Under the pieces are notes generated by a model that did not search any database, was not told the origin of the DNA, and saw nothing but the letters and a program-made list of their open reading frames with translations. 64,000 nt of DNA, taken from the NCBI GenBank assembly GCA_945859605.1, contig OX243822.1, positions 1,251,041 through 1,315,040 of the forward strand, read 5' to 3'. The position numbers and the translations under genes are program-made. This document shows positions 10,716 to 21,180 of this stretch, in pieces. Every line of letters starts with the position of its first letter. Positions within the stretch are counted from its first letter, which is position 1. Source of the DNA: Lumbricus rubellus. Taxonomy: Eukaryota; Annelida; Clitellata; Crassiclitellata; Lumbricidae.

Positions 10716-10863
10716 CTAAGACCTTCATTGTTGTTGTTGGATCTTCTCTGGTGCAGATAGTAGACGAGAATTGAGCAGGTGATGAGAAGAATAGCACCAC
10801 AAGTGGAACCAACACCAACGTAGAAGATCTGACTGGAACCGACCGTATAGGAACCACGATCAC
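10716..10863 (-). CDS. RYK: RYK exon: juxtamembrane and transmembrane segment
   Basis: Exon preceded by an acceptor (CGGAACATTAG) and followed by the donor CTTAG|GTATAC. Frame phase 1 in, phase 2 out. It encodes a short extracellular stalk, a hydrophobic span (YVGVGSTCGAILLITCSILV, then YYL) and a basic stop-transfer HQRR, then an asparagine-rich start of the cytoplasmic part. Its place after the WIF exons and the phase-compatible junction match RYK, the Wnt-binding pseudokinase receptor. An alternative donor (GAAG|GTCTTA) lies a few bases earlier. If neither donor were used, the frame would run into the LTR insertion site. Kinase exons are not in the window. Confidence 0.8.
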
Positions 10864-11044
10864 CTAATGTTCCGCGGAAAAATAATGGTTAGCATGTTTA
10901 TTGTGCATTAGACCTAATGGTCGTCGCTTTGTATGTACATGATGTACATTGTAAGTGATAATAGTCAGCTTTGCAATAATTAATTGGACACTTTGGAATG
11001 GTATTTCTTTTAGAAAATAACAGGTTTGCTTGTAGGCAGTGGTT

Positions 11045-11130
11045 AAGAAGGGGCGCTACAGCAGTAGGTAGCTTGACGGGGTGCTATAACAAGTGCACAT
11101 ACAAACAAACAAAACAAACATAAGATAATA
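11045..11130 (+). mobile_element. SINE-A 3' end fragment
   Basis: Matches the end of the tRNA-SINE at 60826-61064: GGGGCGCTA..., then CTATAACAAGTGCACATACA, then an A/C-rich tail. The head is missing. Confidence 0.6.
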
Positions 11131-11254
11131 GTCACTTTGTATGCTATAATATGGTCAGTTTTTTGTGTTCAGACAAATGTTCCTCTCCACGTTTGTCTGT
11201 ATATCTGCAATCCTGTCGGTCTGTGGTTCCGTCTTACTGTCTTCATTTTTTGTA

Positions 11255-11350
11255 TGATTGTCTTTCTGTCTGTCTGCCTATCTGTCTGCCCGTTCGTCTG
11301 CCTCTTTACTGTCCTTGTATCCGGCCGTCCGTTCGTCCGTCTATATCTAT
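11255..11350. repeat. (CTGT)n/(CCGT)n-like degenerate array
   Basis: Imperfect tetranucleotide repeat of TCTGTCTG and CGTCCGT words. The open frames over it are low complexity and not genes. Confidence 0.7.
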
Positions 11351-11639
11351 GTCTGACCGCTCGTCGACTTATTTGGTAATGGTACCTGATGGAAGAGCAA
11401 CATCCGCATGGGAAACCACCTCCTCCTTGTCCTCCATGTCCTCCTTGTCCTTGTCCTCTTTCTGTCCTCCTTCCTGCCAATAGTCGACTGGATGCAATTT
11501 TCCATCGATTGCTGCCACAGCATCTGGCAAGAGAAATGGGAAGATCAATCAGAAAGTCAATCAATCAGTTATTTAATCGATTTACGAAGAGATCGATCAT
11601 CAGAAAGACAATTGGAAGAAGAGTAAGCGAATTTAAGAG

Positions 11640-11755
11640 GAAAGGGCGGACGGACGAACGGACGGACGAACGGATAAACGGAAGGACAGAAGGAAGGACG
11701 GAAGGACGGACGGATGGATGGATGGATGGATGGATGAATTGGATGAATTGGATGG
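11640..11755. repeat. (GGAC)n then (GGAT)n array
   Basis: Tetranucleotide array that shifts from GGACGGAC to GGATGGAT and then ATTGGATG. It lies in the RYK intron between the exons at 10716 and 12195. Confidence 0.85.
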
Positions 11756-12194
11756 AATAGCAGATGGAAAGGCTTATGATTTAGGGAAAGAAAAAGGGAG
11801 CAAGGAGCTGAGGAAGTAAGAAAGGAAAGCTGATAAACTGACTTTTCTTCCTAGAAGAGTCAGAAAAGAGGACGGAAAATGGAAAAAAACAATTATTTTG
11901 AGTTTTCTCTGAGGCCAATAAGTCAGTTGGTGATAAATAAACTGTTTAAAACATGCAACAATAACAAACCTGTAGTCTTGAAAAAACAATTACCGGTTTA
12001 CACAGAGGCAGAAAGTTGTAGATAGGGCCTATAGGCTAAGCCTACTGTAACACTGAGCTATAGACTATAGTTATTTTGTTAATTGTTATTTAAGATACTA
12101 CTTCATGAAAACTATATTCTTAGCGTCACCCTCCTCGTTTCTACATACTTGGAACTGGCACTGGCTAGAGAAGGGACTACATTGCATTGACTAC

Positions 12195-12338
12195 CTGGTA
12201 GACCTTTAAGGCACATTTTCTTTCGACGGATCTCAACGTAAGTAACGTTTGTTGATGAGAATAGAGTGACATTCATGAGGATCCGAACATCGACCTCAGC
12301 CTTCACAGCACCGCTGCACATCAGACGGATCCTAAACA
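12195..12338 (-). CDS. RYK: RYK exon: post-WIF extracellular region
   Basis: On the minus strand the exon starts after GTTGTAAG and ends CCAG|GTAGTC (a donor 9 bases earlier, AAAG|GTCTAC, keeps the same phase). It encodes VFRIRLMCSGAVKAEVDVRI, then LMNVTLFSSTNVTYVEI and the basic RRKKMC. In RYK proteins this segment follows the WIF domain and contains an S/C-G pair, potential N-glycosylation sites (NVT occurs twice here) and an RRKMC-type basic motif before the membrane span. Phase 1 at both ends joins to the neighbours without a stop. Confidence 0.85.
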
Positions 12339-12446
12339 CTTACAACACAACCATAGAAAAGCAGTTTAGCAATCACAGCAATAATTATTATTGTTAATTA
12401 ATAATAAAATTAAGACGATCTTGGCCAGATTAGAGCTATCAATAAC

Positions 12447-13159
12447 AATTGAAGGGCTTGGAGCAATAACAAGGTATGTCGAAAATCATGAATGTTGGGA
12501 AATCGACTTCAAAGATTTTCCACTTCAAACTACTGTATCTAAGCCATTTGACGACATATCAACAAGCTGCTTTGAGCAATATGTACCTTAAAATTATCTT
12601 AAATACAATTTTTAAATGTTTCAATGCGAAAGATGAAATTATTATTATTATTTTCTCATTTTGCTTCATATCTGGTTATTGCATCGCGAACACTCAGTCA
12701 TCGGTATCATTTCTAGTGCAATAACAGGTTATGTCAACAAAGTGTTTTCTAGCATCTGCGATACCACACATATTATATGGTATAAGTCGACATACCTTGT
12801 TATTGCACCAAACTGTTTCTATTACACAGACGAGAATTGTGCGTGATTACCATGCAGATGGTAGGTTATGTCAACAAACCTCATTATTGCATTGGCTTTA
12901 ATAGAAAATTTGAAAAGAAGCAAAACCGTGTATGTCGTCATACCGGGATATTGCAGTAGAGATATGGACGAAATCTGCCGGAGAACAATAACATATTATG
13001 TCGACATAACTTTGTTTTGCGAAATGACGCTCAAACATATTCAGATCTGTGCAAAATTCACAGCGTAGATAGATTACTGTCTTCCGGACACGCTGGCATA
13101 CTGTTTCGCAAGACATAGGTATGTCGACATACCTTGTTATTGCTCCAAGCCCTTCAATT
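12447..13159. mobile_element. Unclassified inverted-repeat element, copy 1 (RYK intron)
   Basis: A 713-bp element bounded by perfect 36-bp inverted repeats at 12447-12482 and 13124-13159; each starts AATTGAAGGGCTTGGAGC and continues with AATAACAAGGTATGTCGA. The inner part of the repeat (GCAATAACAAGGTATGTCGA and its complement) recurs inside in degenerate form near 12717, 12786, 12862, 12930 and 12986, in both orientations. I find no clear target duplication and no recognisable transposase. The layout matches the element at 49147-50457. It could be a MITE of a known superfamily that I do not recognise. Confidence 0.7.
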
Positions 13160-13505
13160 ATTATCATCAATAACGTCGTAAAATTGAAACTGCTAGTATC
13201 ACTACCAACTCTTATAATTCAGTAAATTCACTAGTAGTACAAGCATCTTAGAAAATCATATGCGATGACAGGGCTGTTTTAAAGAAATTTTTGGAACTGC
13301 ACAACTCCTTCTTTCCTTTCGCATCCTCCATGGTGAATCACTTCCATTTGGAGGACAATGAGGTTCTTTACTAGATACAACTGCACAAATCCATTTAGAA
13401 CTGCACATTTTATGTACAACGCGCACGCTAAAAAAAGCTCTATGCGATGATGAAACTGAGTATTAGGGTTTTTTCAATACGGTGGGAGAGAGTGTAACGA
13501 AATAC

Positions 13506-13608
13506 CTTGCATGAATCGGGGCACCTGTCCGTCCCTGGCGATGCTAACCATTGGCTGAACGATGGCCACGGAATTGGACGTAACGATGGATAGGCTGTAG
13601 TATAGACC
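13506..13608 (-). CDS. RYK: RYK exon: WIF domain, C-terminal part
   Basis: Acceptor TTTTTCTGCCAG, donor CATGCAAG|GTATTT; phase 0 in, phase 1 out. It encodes GLYYSLSIVTSNSVAIVQPM then VSIARDGQVPRFMQ. This fits the strand after the conserved tryptophan of the WIF (Wnt-inhibitory factor) domain, ending in the G-x-V-P-R motif. Joined to 14034-14146 it continues the WIF fold without a frame break. Confidence 0.82.
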
Positions 13609-13634
13609 CTGGCAGAAAAACACAAAGACGATTA

Positions 13635-13720
13635 ATCATCATTATCATCGTTGTCGTCGTCATTATCATCGTCGTCGTCATCATCGTCATAATCATCATC
13701 ATCATCATCGTCGTCGTCGT
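13635..13720. repeat. (ATC/GTC)n trinucleotide array
   Basis: Imperfect trinucleotide run of CATCATC and GTCGTCGTC in the RYK intron. Confidence 0.9.
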
Positions 13721-13884
13721 CCTTCAATCCTCATTCGTTCATTCTAAAGCATCCACGAATTTCCATCAACAGTGTTCGATCATTTATTTATTCAGTAATT
13801 AAATCTTACAAAGTATCATGCATGTACAATGCCGTACCACAGTATTCATTCATTCCTTCCTTCGTGCGTTCATTCATTCTATAA

Positions 13885-13998
13885 TAAAGCTCACTCACCA
13901 CTACCACCAGCACACCACAACCACCTCCACAACCACAGCTACCACCACCGAAACTACCAATACCACCACAACCACCAATACCATCACCACTTTTACCA
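13885..13998. repeat. (CCA)n-like trinucleotide array
   Basis: Imperfect CACCACCAC/ACCACAACC run just downstream (minus-strand sense) of the RYK exon at 14034. It inflates the minus-strand frame with glycines, which I do not count as protein. Confidence 0.8.
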
Positions 13999-14033
13999 CG
14001 TACGCTGAACTGTTGCGTTTGGTGATGACTGAC

Positions 14034-14146
14034 AGCTTGCCAGTTGAAGAATATGTCAGTCATTCCTGATTTGATTGGCAGGTTGAACGACAATGCGTAG
14101 TCGTTTACAACGCCGTTACGCACGTAATACAGCTCCTCGGCAATAC
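14034..14146 (-). CDS. RYK: RYK exon: WIF domain, N-terminal part
   Basis: Acceptor TATGTTGGTTGCAG, donor CAAGCT|GTCAGT; phase 1 in, phase 0 out. It encodes IAEELYYVRNGVVNDYALSF, then NLPIKSGMTDIFFNWQA. The E-L-Y-Y-V-R-N-G..N-D-Y-A-L-S-F run followed by a tryptophan is the signature of the WIF domain in RYK. RYK is a single-pass Wnt receptor with a catalytically impaired kinase that guides axons and cell polarity; this exon forms part of the Wnt-binding pocket. Upstream exons (signal peptide and domain start) should lie beyond 14.2 kb, but I could not find them. Confidence 0.9.
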
Positions 14147-14488
14147 CTGCAACCAACATATAAAGCGTAATTCTTGTGTAAATGCGGATTTATAATTATG
14201 TTGCGTAAGTACAAAGAACATAGAACTCAATGTGAAACGTATTATTTCGATACTCTGGTATTTAGAGACCATACATACATTAAACACCGTCTTTAAACAT
14301 TATTTTTTGCTACGAATAAAAAGTCAGTAACACGATTTTATCTATTTTCTGTACTGTAACAGTAGTGTAATGCAAACGAGTAGCACAGACCTATAATTAT
14401 CGTTGCAAATGAGCAGGGATAACGACCTGTTAAAGAATTACTAAACAATTCATTTAGTGATATTCGAGTATAAGAGAACCAGGCAGAT

Positions 14489-14568
14489 GGATCCGATTTG
14501 ACCAGGGTATATGACAACAGAGGCCATTATACCCTGGACAGAAATTTGCTTGGCATATTACAGCACTT
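14489..14568 (+). repeat. Dispersed 80-bp repeat (GGATCC-GACAGAAATTTG type)
   Basis: Begins GGATCCGATTTGACCAGGGT, contains ACAACAGAGGCC and CTGGACAGAAATTTGCT, and ends ATATTACAGCACTT. Further copies at 23180-23265, 28074-28151, 61425-61496 (inverted) and 63772-63836. No coding content. Confidence 0.75.
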
Positions 14569-14864
14569 AATAGCACTGTGCTGTTTGCACCATAAAAGCA
14601 TAAAAATTTTAATGATTGCACACCTTGTAAAGTGTTTCAGTCTATTTATAAGTATTAGCAGCATCGCGTAACGTGTGGCTCGCTACTGAATTCTTTGGTA
14701 AAATTCTGCCATTGCTTGAACGATTACAGTGCCAGTCACGGGTTTGAATAAATGAGGAGGGTGACACTAATGATCTTGAATTTCTTATCGCACTATGTCG
14801 TCACACTGAAACTATGCTACTTCCTAACTAGTACTAATTGAGGAGCACTTTTCTACGGCTTTTC

Positions 14865-15055
14865 TAAGGATTTTCGAATCCACCTAAAGCTTCCGCCGTG
14901 TAGGGACTTTGAGCAAGTCCTTCACTCGAAATTGCTCAGCGCATCGGCGTGAAACTCCGATGCAGTGTCCGCGCTGCATTCGGGAGCGCCTCTGAGTAGT
15001 TAGAGAGCTTTGAAGGGGCGCTATGACAAGTGCACAAACAAACAAACAAATTTAA
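14865..15055 (+). mobile_element. tRNA-derived SINE-A, 5'-truncated
   Basis: Starts within the B box (TTTTCGAATCCACC), then GGGACTTTGAGCAAGTCCTT, CACTCGAAATTGCTCAGCGC, GGGAGCGCCTCTGAGTAG and a GGGGCGCTATGACAAGTGCA end with an (AAAC)n tail. This is the same order as the fuller copy at 60826-61064. Confidence 0.8.
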
Positions 15056-15059
15056 CGAT

Positions 15060-15990
15060 GGGAGGTGTTCAAAATGATTGTGGTCGTTGTGAACGGCCTT
15101 TTTGCCGTAAGATGTCGCTAAATTCTCCAAGGTTTACCTTCGAGATATACATGTAAAGTCGACATCGACGACTTTTTCAATCGTTAAACGCAGTTAAACA
15201 TAGGAAACTACTACTCCTCCACTGCCCGCGCTCTATCGTTGCCAGTCATAAGTCTCTATAAAGCAGGAGGGTGACGTTTGTCGTCATTGCTACGATACAG
15301 GAAGTCACTAAGGTGTAGATTTTTTCCAGAGTTTCTTGTACAGCGAATACTGCTCAAGAAGTTGTCCGATTGATGCCAACGGTTTTGACCGTCTGCATTA
15401 TAACGGCTCAGTTTTGACCATCATTGGTTAATGGTGCATTAGGTAGACCTATAATTGTCGTCACATGAGTAGCGAATTAGCAATTACAATATCGCTGAGC
15501 ACCTAAATGAGAAAATGTTCTCCTTACACACCTTAAAAATGATATCTACAACTATATAAATACTGAAATCATTAATTTACTAGTTGCTGGGTTAGCATTC
15601 TGGAGTACGAAATAGTGCAAATCTTTGCCTAAACTCTAAACTATTAATTTTTCTGAAAGTTTGTCCCTATGTATGGATGTTTGTATGCTGTCGAAACTTT
15701 TTGTAAAGCATTCTCATGCAAATTTGTAGGTCAACTCAACTGTATTTAGCTCTCAATTCAATTTGACACCCGAAATATCTAGACACTTTAAATGTCGACG
15801 CGGTAGTCAGCGCCTACAGATTAAAGAAGCCATGTCACCGTTGCACATTAACCATTGCGTCGTCATTGTTCAGCAGACGGCAGTTCCCATGACGCGTGTC
15901 TTGACGCCATTCTCGCCTCTCGCAGTATTAACCAATGCAAGATTTTCATAGGTGCTCTCAGTGCAGAAACCGCATGGAAGGGACAATGTT
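15060..15990. other. Gene-free stretch
   Basis: Contains one copy of the GGCACTG/CCCTCCT-type dispersed repeat near 15238-15300 and one SINE-tail motif near 15527. I see no exon. Confidence 0.5.
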
Positions 15991-15993
15991 GGT

Positions 15994-16033
15994 GTATGTG
16001 TGTGAGTGTGTGTGTTGGTGTGTTTTTGTGTGG

Positions 16034-16075
<42 letters not shown>

Positions 16076-16104
16076 GTGCGTGCGTGCTTGTGTGTGTGTG
16101 TGGG
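15994..16104. repeat. (GT)n microsatellite
   Basis: Imperfect GT run interrupted by GTGTTGGTG and GCGTGCGTG. Low-complexity frames on both strands over it are not genes. Confidence 0.9.
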
Positions 16105-16239
16105 GGGGGGGTTACCAAAATGCGCGAACCAACAATTTTCGATCAGCGCCTGTTACCGCATTGTGTGCATGCGCGCTTTGACAGTGCCAGTCCCACTATT
16201 GAATAAAAAAGGAGGGCGACGGTAATGCAGGATCTTCGT

Positions 16240-18300
16240 TATCACACCAGTGTCGTTAACCTTTAACAACTACAACCAATTAGGCAGTGCTAACAACAGA
16301 TGTGCTGTCCATGATGTCATTGAGTGTCAATTAAATAAACACTTAATCCAAAGTTTCAAAATCGAATAATTGTATGCCAATGTTATAATTGTAATTGCAA
16401 TTGTATTTAGTATTACAACGCACTGAACATTCTATAGCAAAAACCGCTTGCTGTGTTACTATTGAAATTAGCTGTATGGGACAATTGATGTAGTAAAGTA
16501 TTCTTTGATTTGCATAATTACGATCCTTTTTGTCGCAATAATGTGAGTCGTAGAGTGTGTCAGACGAACTAACACTTAATGTTAATGTGATTGTAAAGCT
16601 CCGTTTAAACACCTTCTTATAGTGTTAATTTAATGCTATAAGAAGGTTTGGTTTACTACTCTCAGCACATTGCTATTACCATGCAACAGGCTGCTGACTT
16701 TGTTGCCATAAGATAATTATTAAACTTGTCGCTGTAGGCCTAAGTCATTGCTTCTAACGGTCTAACCATCAAATCTGATCATAATGTGAGCACACAGCAG
16801 TGTGTAAGGAAATGCTCATCATGACGGCGCGGTGTCGTATTTTATATTAAAAAATGGAGATGTTAATTTACACACACCCTTTTTAAATTTTATACACGCA
16901 TTACAAGATCCTATCAAATTTAAGGTTGTAATTCAAACACAGGTCTTAAAAATGTTACTTATCTGGGAAGAACTACACTTAACAAGGGTGTTATATTGTA
17001 GATGGTAAGCCAGCACAAACGCATGGAATTCGAATGCGTGTTTAACTCAGCCAATGTTTGTAATTAATTCAGGTTTAATACATCAAATTATAGAAATTTC
17101 ACTCAAGTATTAATATTCAAACACGTTGAAATTTTTTATTGCATCTTTAGCCTACGTGATCGTTATATAATAAAAAATACTTATTTTTCAGTAACCAGAG
17201 CAAGTAAAAAAGTTCATGACAATTTTCAAAGTAACTGTAAAAGCCATAAATTTGAGCTGTAAAGCCAACTTAACTATTATTTATGATATGATCTGTTGCA
17301 GTCTTTTCTGGTCAAGTGAATATTCAATATGTCGCCCACGTGCTGCAGCAACCGCTGCAACCGCTGCTGTTCGACGAGACCTATGGTCAATCGCACCGAC
17401 AATGAACTTCTGACTGATGTCAGTTTTTTTTAAAGATCTTGTAGCCGTTTATTGACGAAGCATCAACCAAAAACAAAACAAAAGTAATCAGTACAAACTC
17501 AATGACTTTCGATTGATCGGTGCATAAGTCAACGGATCAATATCCAAAAAGGTCGTATGGTACCGCGGAGGCTGGATTGACCCTTCCTTTCTCAATATAA
17601 CATTTGGCTGTTGTAAAACAGTGCAAAGAACAACATGTTCATGAAACGAAAGCAAACTGAAACGAAATGACAAACAGATTTTTTTTTTAAATTATGACTA
17701 AAAGTTTAAATCTAGTAAACAGAGATTAAACATTAATTTTTACGATTTATTTTTTTCTTAAACATGTTAATGGTGGGTATATAAGTGTAACATACTTTGG
17801 AAGGCTATTCCATATCATAGGGTCAGAACATTTAATCAAAATTAATTTCGTCCTAGTATGTTCAGCATTGGTGCGGTAGTAGCCTATAACTTAGTTCTAG
17901 TGAAATGGTCTTTGATAGGTTGAACTTTATGGATCTTCGGTCAATTATTATTAGACTAGTAGTCGCATATAATATCAACATATCGAATGTTCCATTAATT
18001 TATAGCGCGAGTGACATACTTAAAAGCGGTATGTAAGGAAAAGCTCATCAATTATATTATATCAATTGACCAGTTTTAATAATACTAAACAAGAATATCT
18101 AAACACCTCTTTATAAGGTTTATTTTCGCGTTATAGGATTCAAGTTAGCAGGCATAAAATTGTGTTACGTGACAAGGTACACAGCGCTGCAACTCCTAGG
18201 GTTTTTCACAAGATCTTGGGTTTTTCTATCCGAACTTGGAAAATGACTCGACGACACAGCTGTATCCGAGACCGGACGATAAACACACTCTGTGTGAAGG
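16240..18300. other. Long gene-free AT-rich stretch
   Basis: Two SINE-tail motifs (near 16600 and 18103) are the only structured pieces. The alanine-rich frame near 17330-17410 is a CTG/CAG-like short run without splice signals that I trust. No domain is recognisable. Confidence 0.5.
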
Positions 18301-18308
18301 CGGAGGGG

Positions 18309-18561
18309 TTAACCTGGGCGGAGTTTGGTTTCCGTTCTTGGGGAGGTGGGGCTAAAAAAATTGGACTTTCAGCCAAAGAAGTTTATGACCTATTTTGGTC
18401 ATTCGATTGAAGTTTCGTTCGTGAAAAGAGCCATATTTTCGATTCAGGGCCTTCTTGGAGGGTTAATCCCGGAAAAAAGATACCATTTTCATGGTAAGAA
18501 ACCTGAATCTGGGCCTACTTGGGGGAGACTTGAGCTGATAAACTCCGCCCATGGGCGTTAA
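18309..18561. mobile_element. Candidate MITE with TTAA target sites
   Basis: Interior 18313-18557 is flanked by TTAA at both ends. The ends share an imperfect inverted repeat built around GGGCGGAGTTT (left CCTGGGCGGAGTTTGG, right ending AAACTCCGCCCATGGGCG). TTAA duplication is typical of piggyBac-type elements. The left end has a short gap relative to the right, so the call is tentative. Confidence 0.5.
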
Positions 18562-18962
18562 CCAAGTTGGCATCGCCAGACCAGATACGCGTCTATCCTT
18601 TAGAAGATACGCTGCGTGAATGTGAGCCAGTGCAGTGTGTCACGCACGCACGCATGCACTGCATGTTGACTTGCTGAGACAGAGACAAGACATTAACGAT
18701 GATGACAATAGATGAAATCGGAAAGAGATTACATCACGCCAGCACACAGTTCATCCGGTACAAAAATGCAACACACTGTCATCGCAACAGGTGTCAATGT
18801 CGACCACATCAGCTGCTCAGCAACCCGTATCAACTCTATCATCGATGAAAGCCGATCCCAGTTCAACCGATTGCATAGCAGACTTAACCATCCACACCAT
18901 GCGATCACACATCACGCCTGAGAACATTATGGACAATCGCAACGGGTCCGGTGATTAACATA
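18562..18962 (+). repeat. Dispersed 400-bp repeat, copy 1
   Basis: Aligns along most of its length with 27022-27405 (for example TGGCATC(G/A)CCAGACCAGAT, ATGCAACACACTGTCATCGC, TTCAACCGATTGCATAGCAG). Both copies contain small open frames that read alike, but an unequal gap inside the aligned region and no domain argue against coding. Confidence 0.7.
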
Positions 18963-20830
18963 CTTTCCACATAATTATTCGGAGGTCAATTATAGTAGTA
19001 ACTTATCATGCAATGATCGTCATTCTTGCTTTATTTATAGGACCTTTGTAAAGCTTTGGAAAGGTGTCGATGGACTCTAATCTTTTTTTGTTCTACTTCT
19101 ACAAGCACAACGTTACTACTCACCCGGCGGCATATAGGCATTCCGTACCCGATTTCGTAGCATTGCAAGCCATAACGTGTTTCGTGCCTTCTCGTGCGCT
19201 GTTGTTGCTGCTGTTGTTGGCATGCGGGGGGAAATGGCCGATTGCGGTGCGCCTACAGTTTTATGGAGTTTCCGTTCGACAATGAAATAGGCCTAATCGA
19301 AAGTGTGAAGGTAGACTTCTAACCAGAGCAAAAATAAAATGCAAAGGTTACGCGTTGTTACATGTACGTGCGTGCCAGCGAATATGTCATCCACCAACTC
19401 ATCGCTTCAATAATACGTTGTGGTCAACAGCTATAGCCTATGTGATGCATCAGGCGTCTGCTTCGTTGAATCAAAAGCTTTCTTCGATACCAAAAATCAA
19501 AACTGCGCTACAGAAGTCATTACATTAGATTTTTACTAGACTTCAGTTGCCGAAATTCGCACCAGTTGAAATTAGTGTTCCACACATTCCTTAAAAGCTC
19601 TAGGTTTATTCAGTTTTCGTGAACTGTCTCATTTTCCATGCCTGCTGTTCGACAACCAGTAATATTTCGAGCTTAAGTACAGTAGGCTATAGTTCATGTC
19701 AATCTCAGTTCTAGTGAAAAACATCCTAAATTAAAACTATAGATGTGTGGTCTATGCGCAATTGCATATAGGCCTAAATACGTTTAATTCAGATGTGTGA
19801 CGGTTATCTTCATTCAAATTATTCAAATTTGATTACTTTGAATCATGAATCAGAACCCTTTGCATCCACGTTCACAGACCTTCTAATTCCACGTTCTGAC
19901 TTCCTGACAAGAATGGATTTGTAGAAACACTTCTGTAGGCCTACAGTTAAAAACTAGCAAAACAGGCCATTGTCCTCCGATTTGAAGTAATTTACCATGA
20001 AGGATGGGAAAGGAAAGAAGGGGTTGTGGCGTTATGCAGTTTTAAAAATTTCTTAAAACAACCCTGTAAGAGTTAACGTTACTGCTGAATTATGAATAGC
20101 CTAAGTAGGCCTACCAATAAAAGCATTAATATGAATGCAAGTAGCCCTAAGGCTTTACATAATAGAAAGGCATTTGCTAAAAACATCAGTGTTACTCTGT
20201 TATCATTGCTCATCAATAAATAATATTATCTTTATTCAACAATACGGTTGACAGGCCGCAATCTATAGTCTAATGACAACTTGTCACGATTCAGACATAG
20301 CGTAGTCCCAAAATTTACAGATTGACCTACCTGCCAATTGCTTACATTTTAAATACAATTATTATAAACTAAATTCGGGTGTATAAAATTTTGGGTGAGG
20401 CAGTATAATAATAATTTTCGTCCATTCAACAATCCGGTTGAAAGACCGCAATCGGTTACAGTGTACAATTATGCAGTTGAAACAGTTTGCAAGAACAGAA
20501 TAGGCTACATGGAGCTAGAACAGTTTAATTACAAAGCATATCCGCCCAATAATAAATCACGCAACGCAGCTTTATTCCATTATATGCAAAACTGTTTGGT
20601 GTAGCCTATCTATTTATCAAAGCACTTTATAAATCTTAGCAGGTAACTGCCATATAGCCTAGGGGCCTACTAGGCCTAATGAATGCAAAGGATGCGAGTT
20701 ATTAAACATAATAGCCTAAGATTATTGATATTTCAAACGCAAGCCGCAGTCTGTAAACAAAACGTGCTTAATGATGTCACTGGTTATGAATATTCATAAT
20801 ATGGGATCGGCCAATGAAAAGGCGCTTAAG
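18963..20830. other. Gene-free stretch bounded by a 33-bp inverted repeat
   Basis: A perfect 33-bp inverted repeat lies at 19132-19164 and 20837-20869 (core AATGCTACGAAATCGGGTAC read on the plus strand at the right copy). Between them the DNA is AT-rich, with no recognisable gene. The leucine-rich frame at 19064-19285 has a signal-like run but no support. Confidence 0.5.
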
Positions 20831-20869
20831 GCTGACAATGCTACGAAATCGGGTACGGAATGCCTATAT

Positions 20870-20985
20870 TCATTCATTCATTCATTCATTCAGAGCATTT
20901 ATATAGCGCCCCTTCAAGAAACTACTCAGAGGCGCTCCCAGCCAAAATATGCCACCCGGCGTCATGCAATCGCATCACACCTGGG
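20870..20985 (-). mobile_element. SINE-A 3' end fragment
   Basis: Inverted copy of the SINE-A end: (ATTC)n tail, then TTTATATAGCGCCCCTTCAA and CTACTCAGAGGCGCTCCCA. The head is degenerate. Confidence 0.6.
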
Positions 20986-21180
20986 CAAGCACGGGATATA
21001 TTCGCACTGAGCACGGTAATACATTGACTCTAAAGAGCTTACGAGGTTCTTTGTCGAGTTTTTTAATTCGATCTGAACAATTCAACATTTCCCTCCTTCG
21101 GATCGTTCCAAAGTCAGGAAGTGATCACGTGATCGCTTAGCTAACCATCATTTGATGGCGCTGACGAATTATGAGTGAAT

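Noticed and set aside
17216..17413. Alanine-rich frame with an upstream TGCAG acceptor-like site
   Set aside because: Short CTG/CAG run; no homologous domain and no partner exon.
19064..19285. Possible signal peptide exon with a leucine run
   Set aside because: No following domain, no convincing donor, and part of it overlaps the 33-bp inverted repeat.
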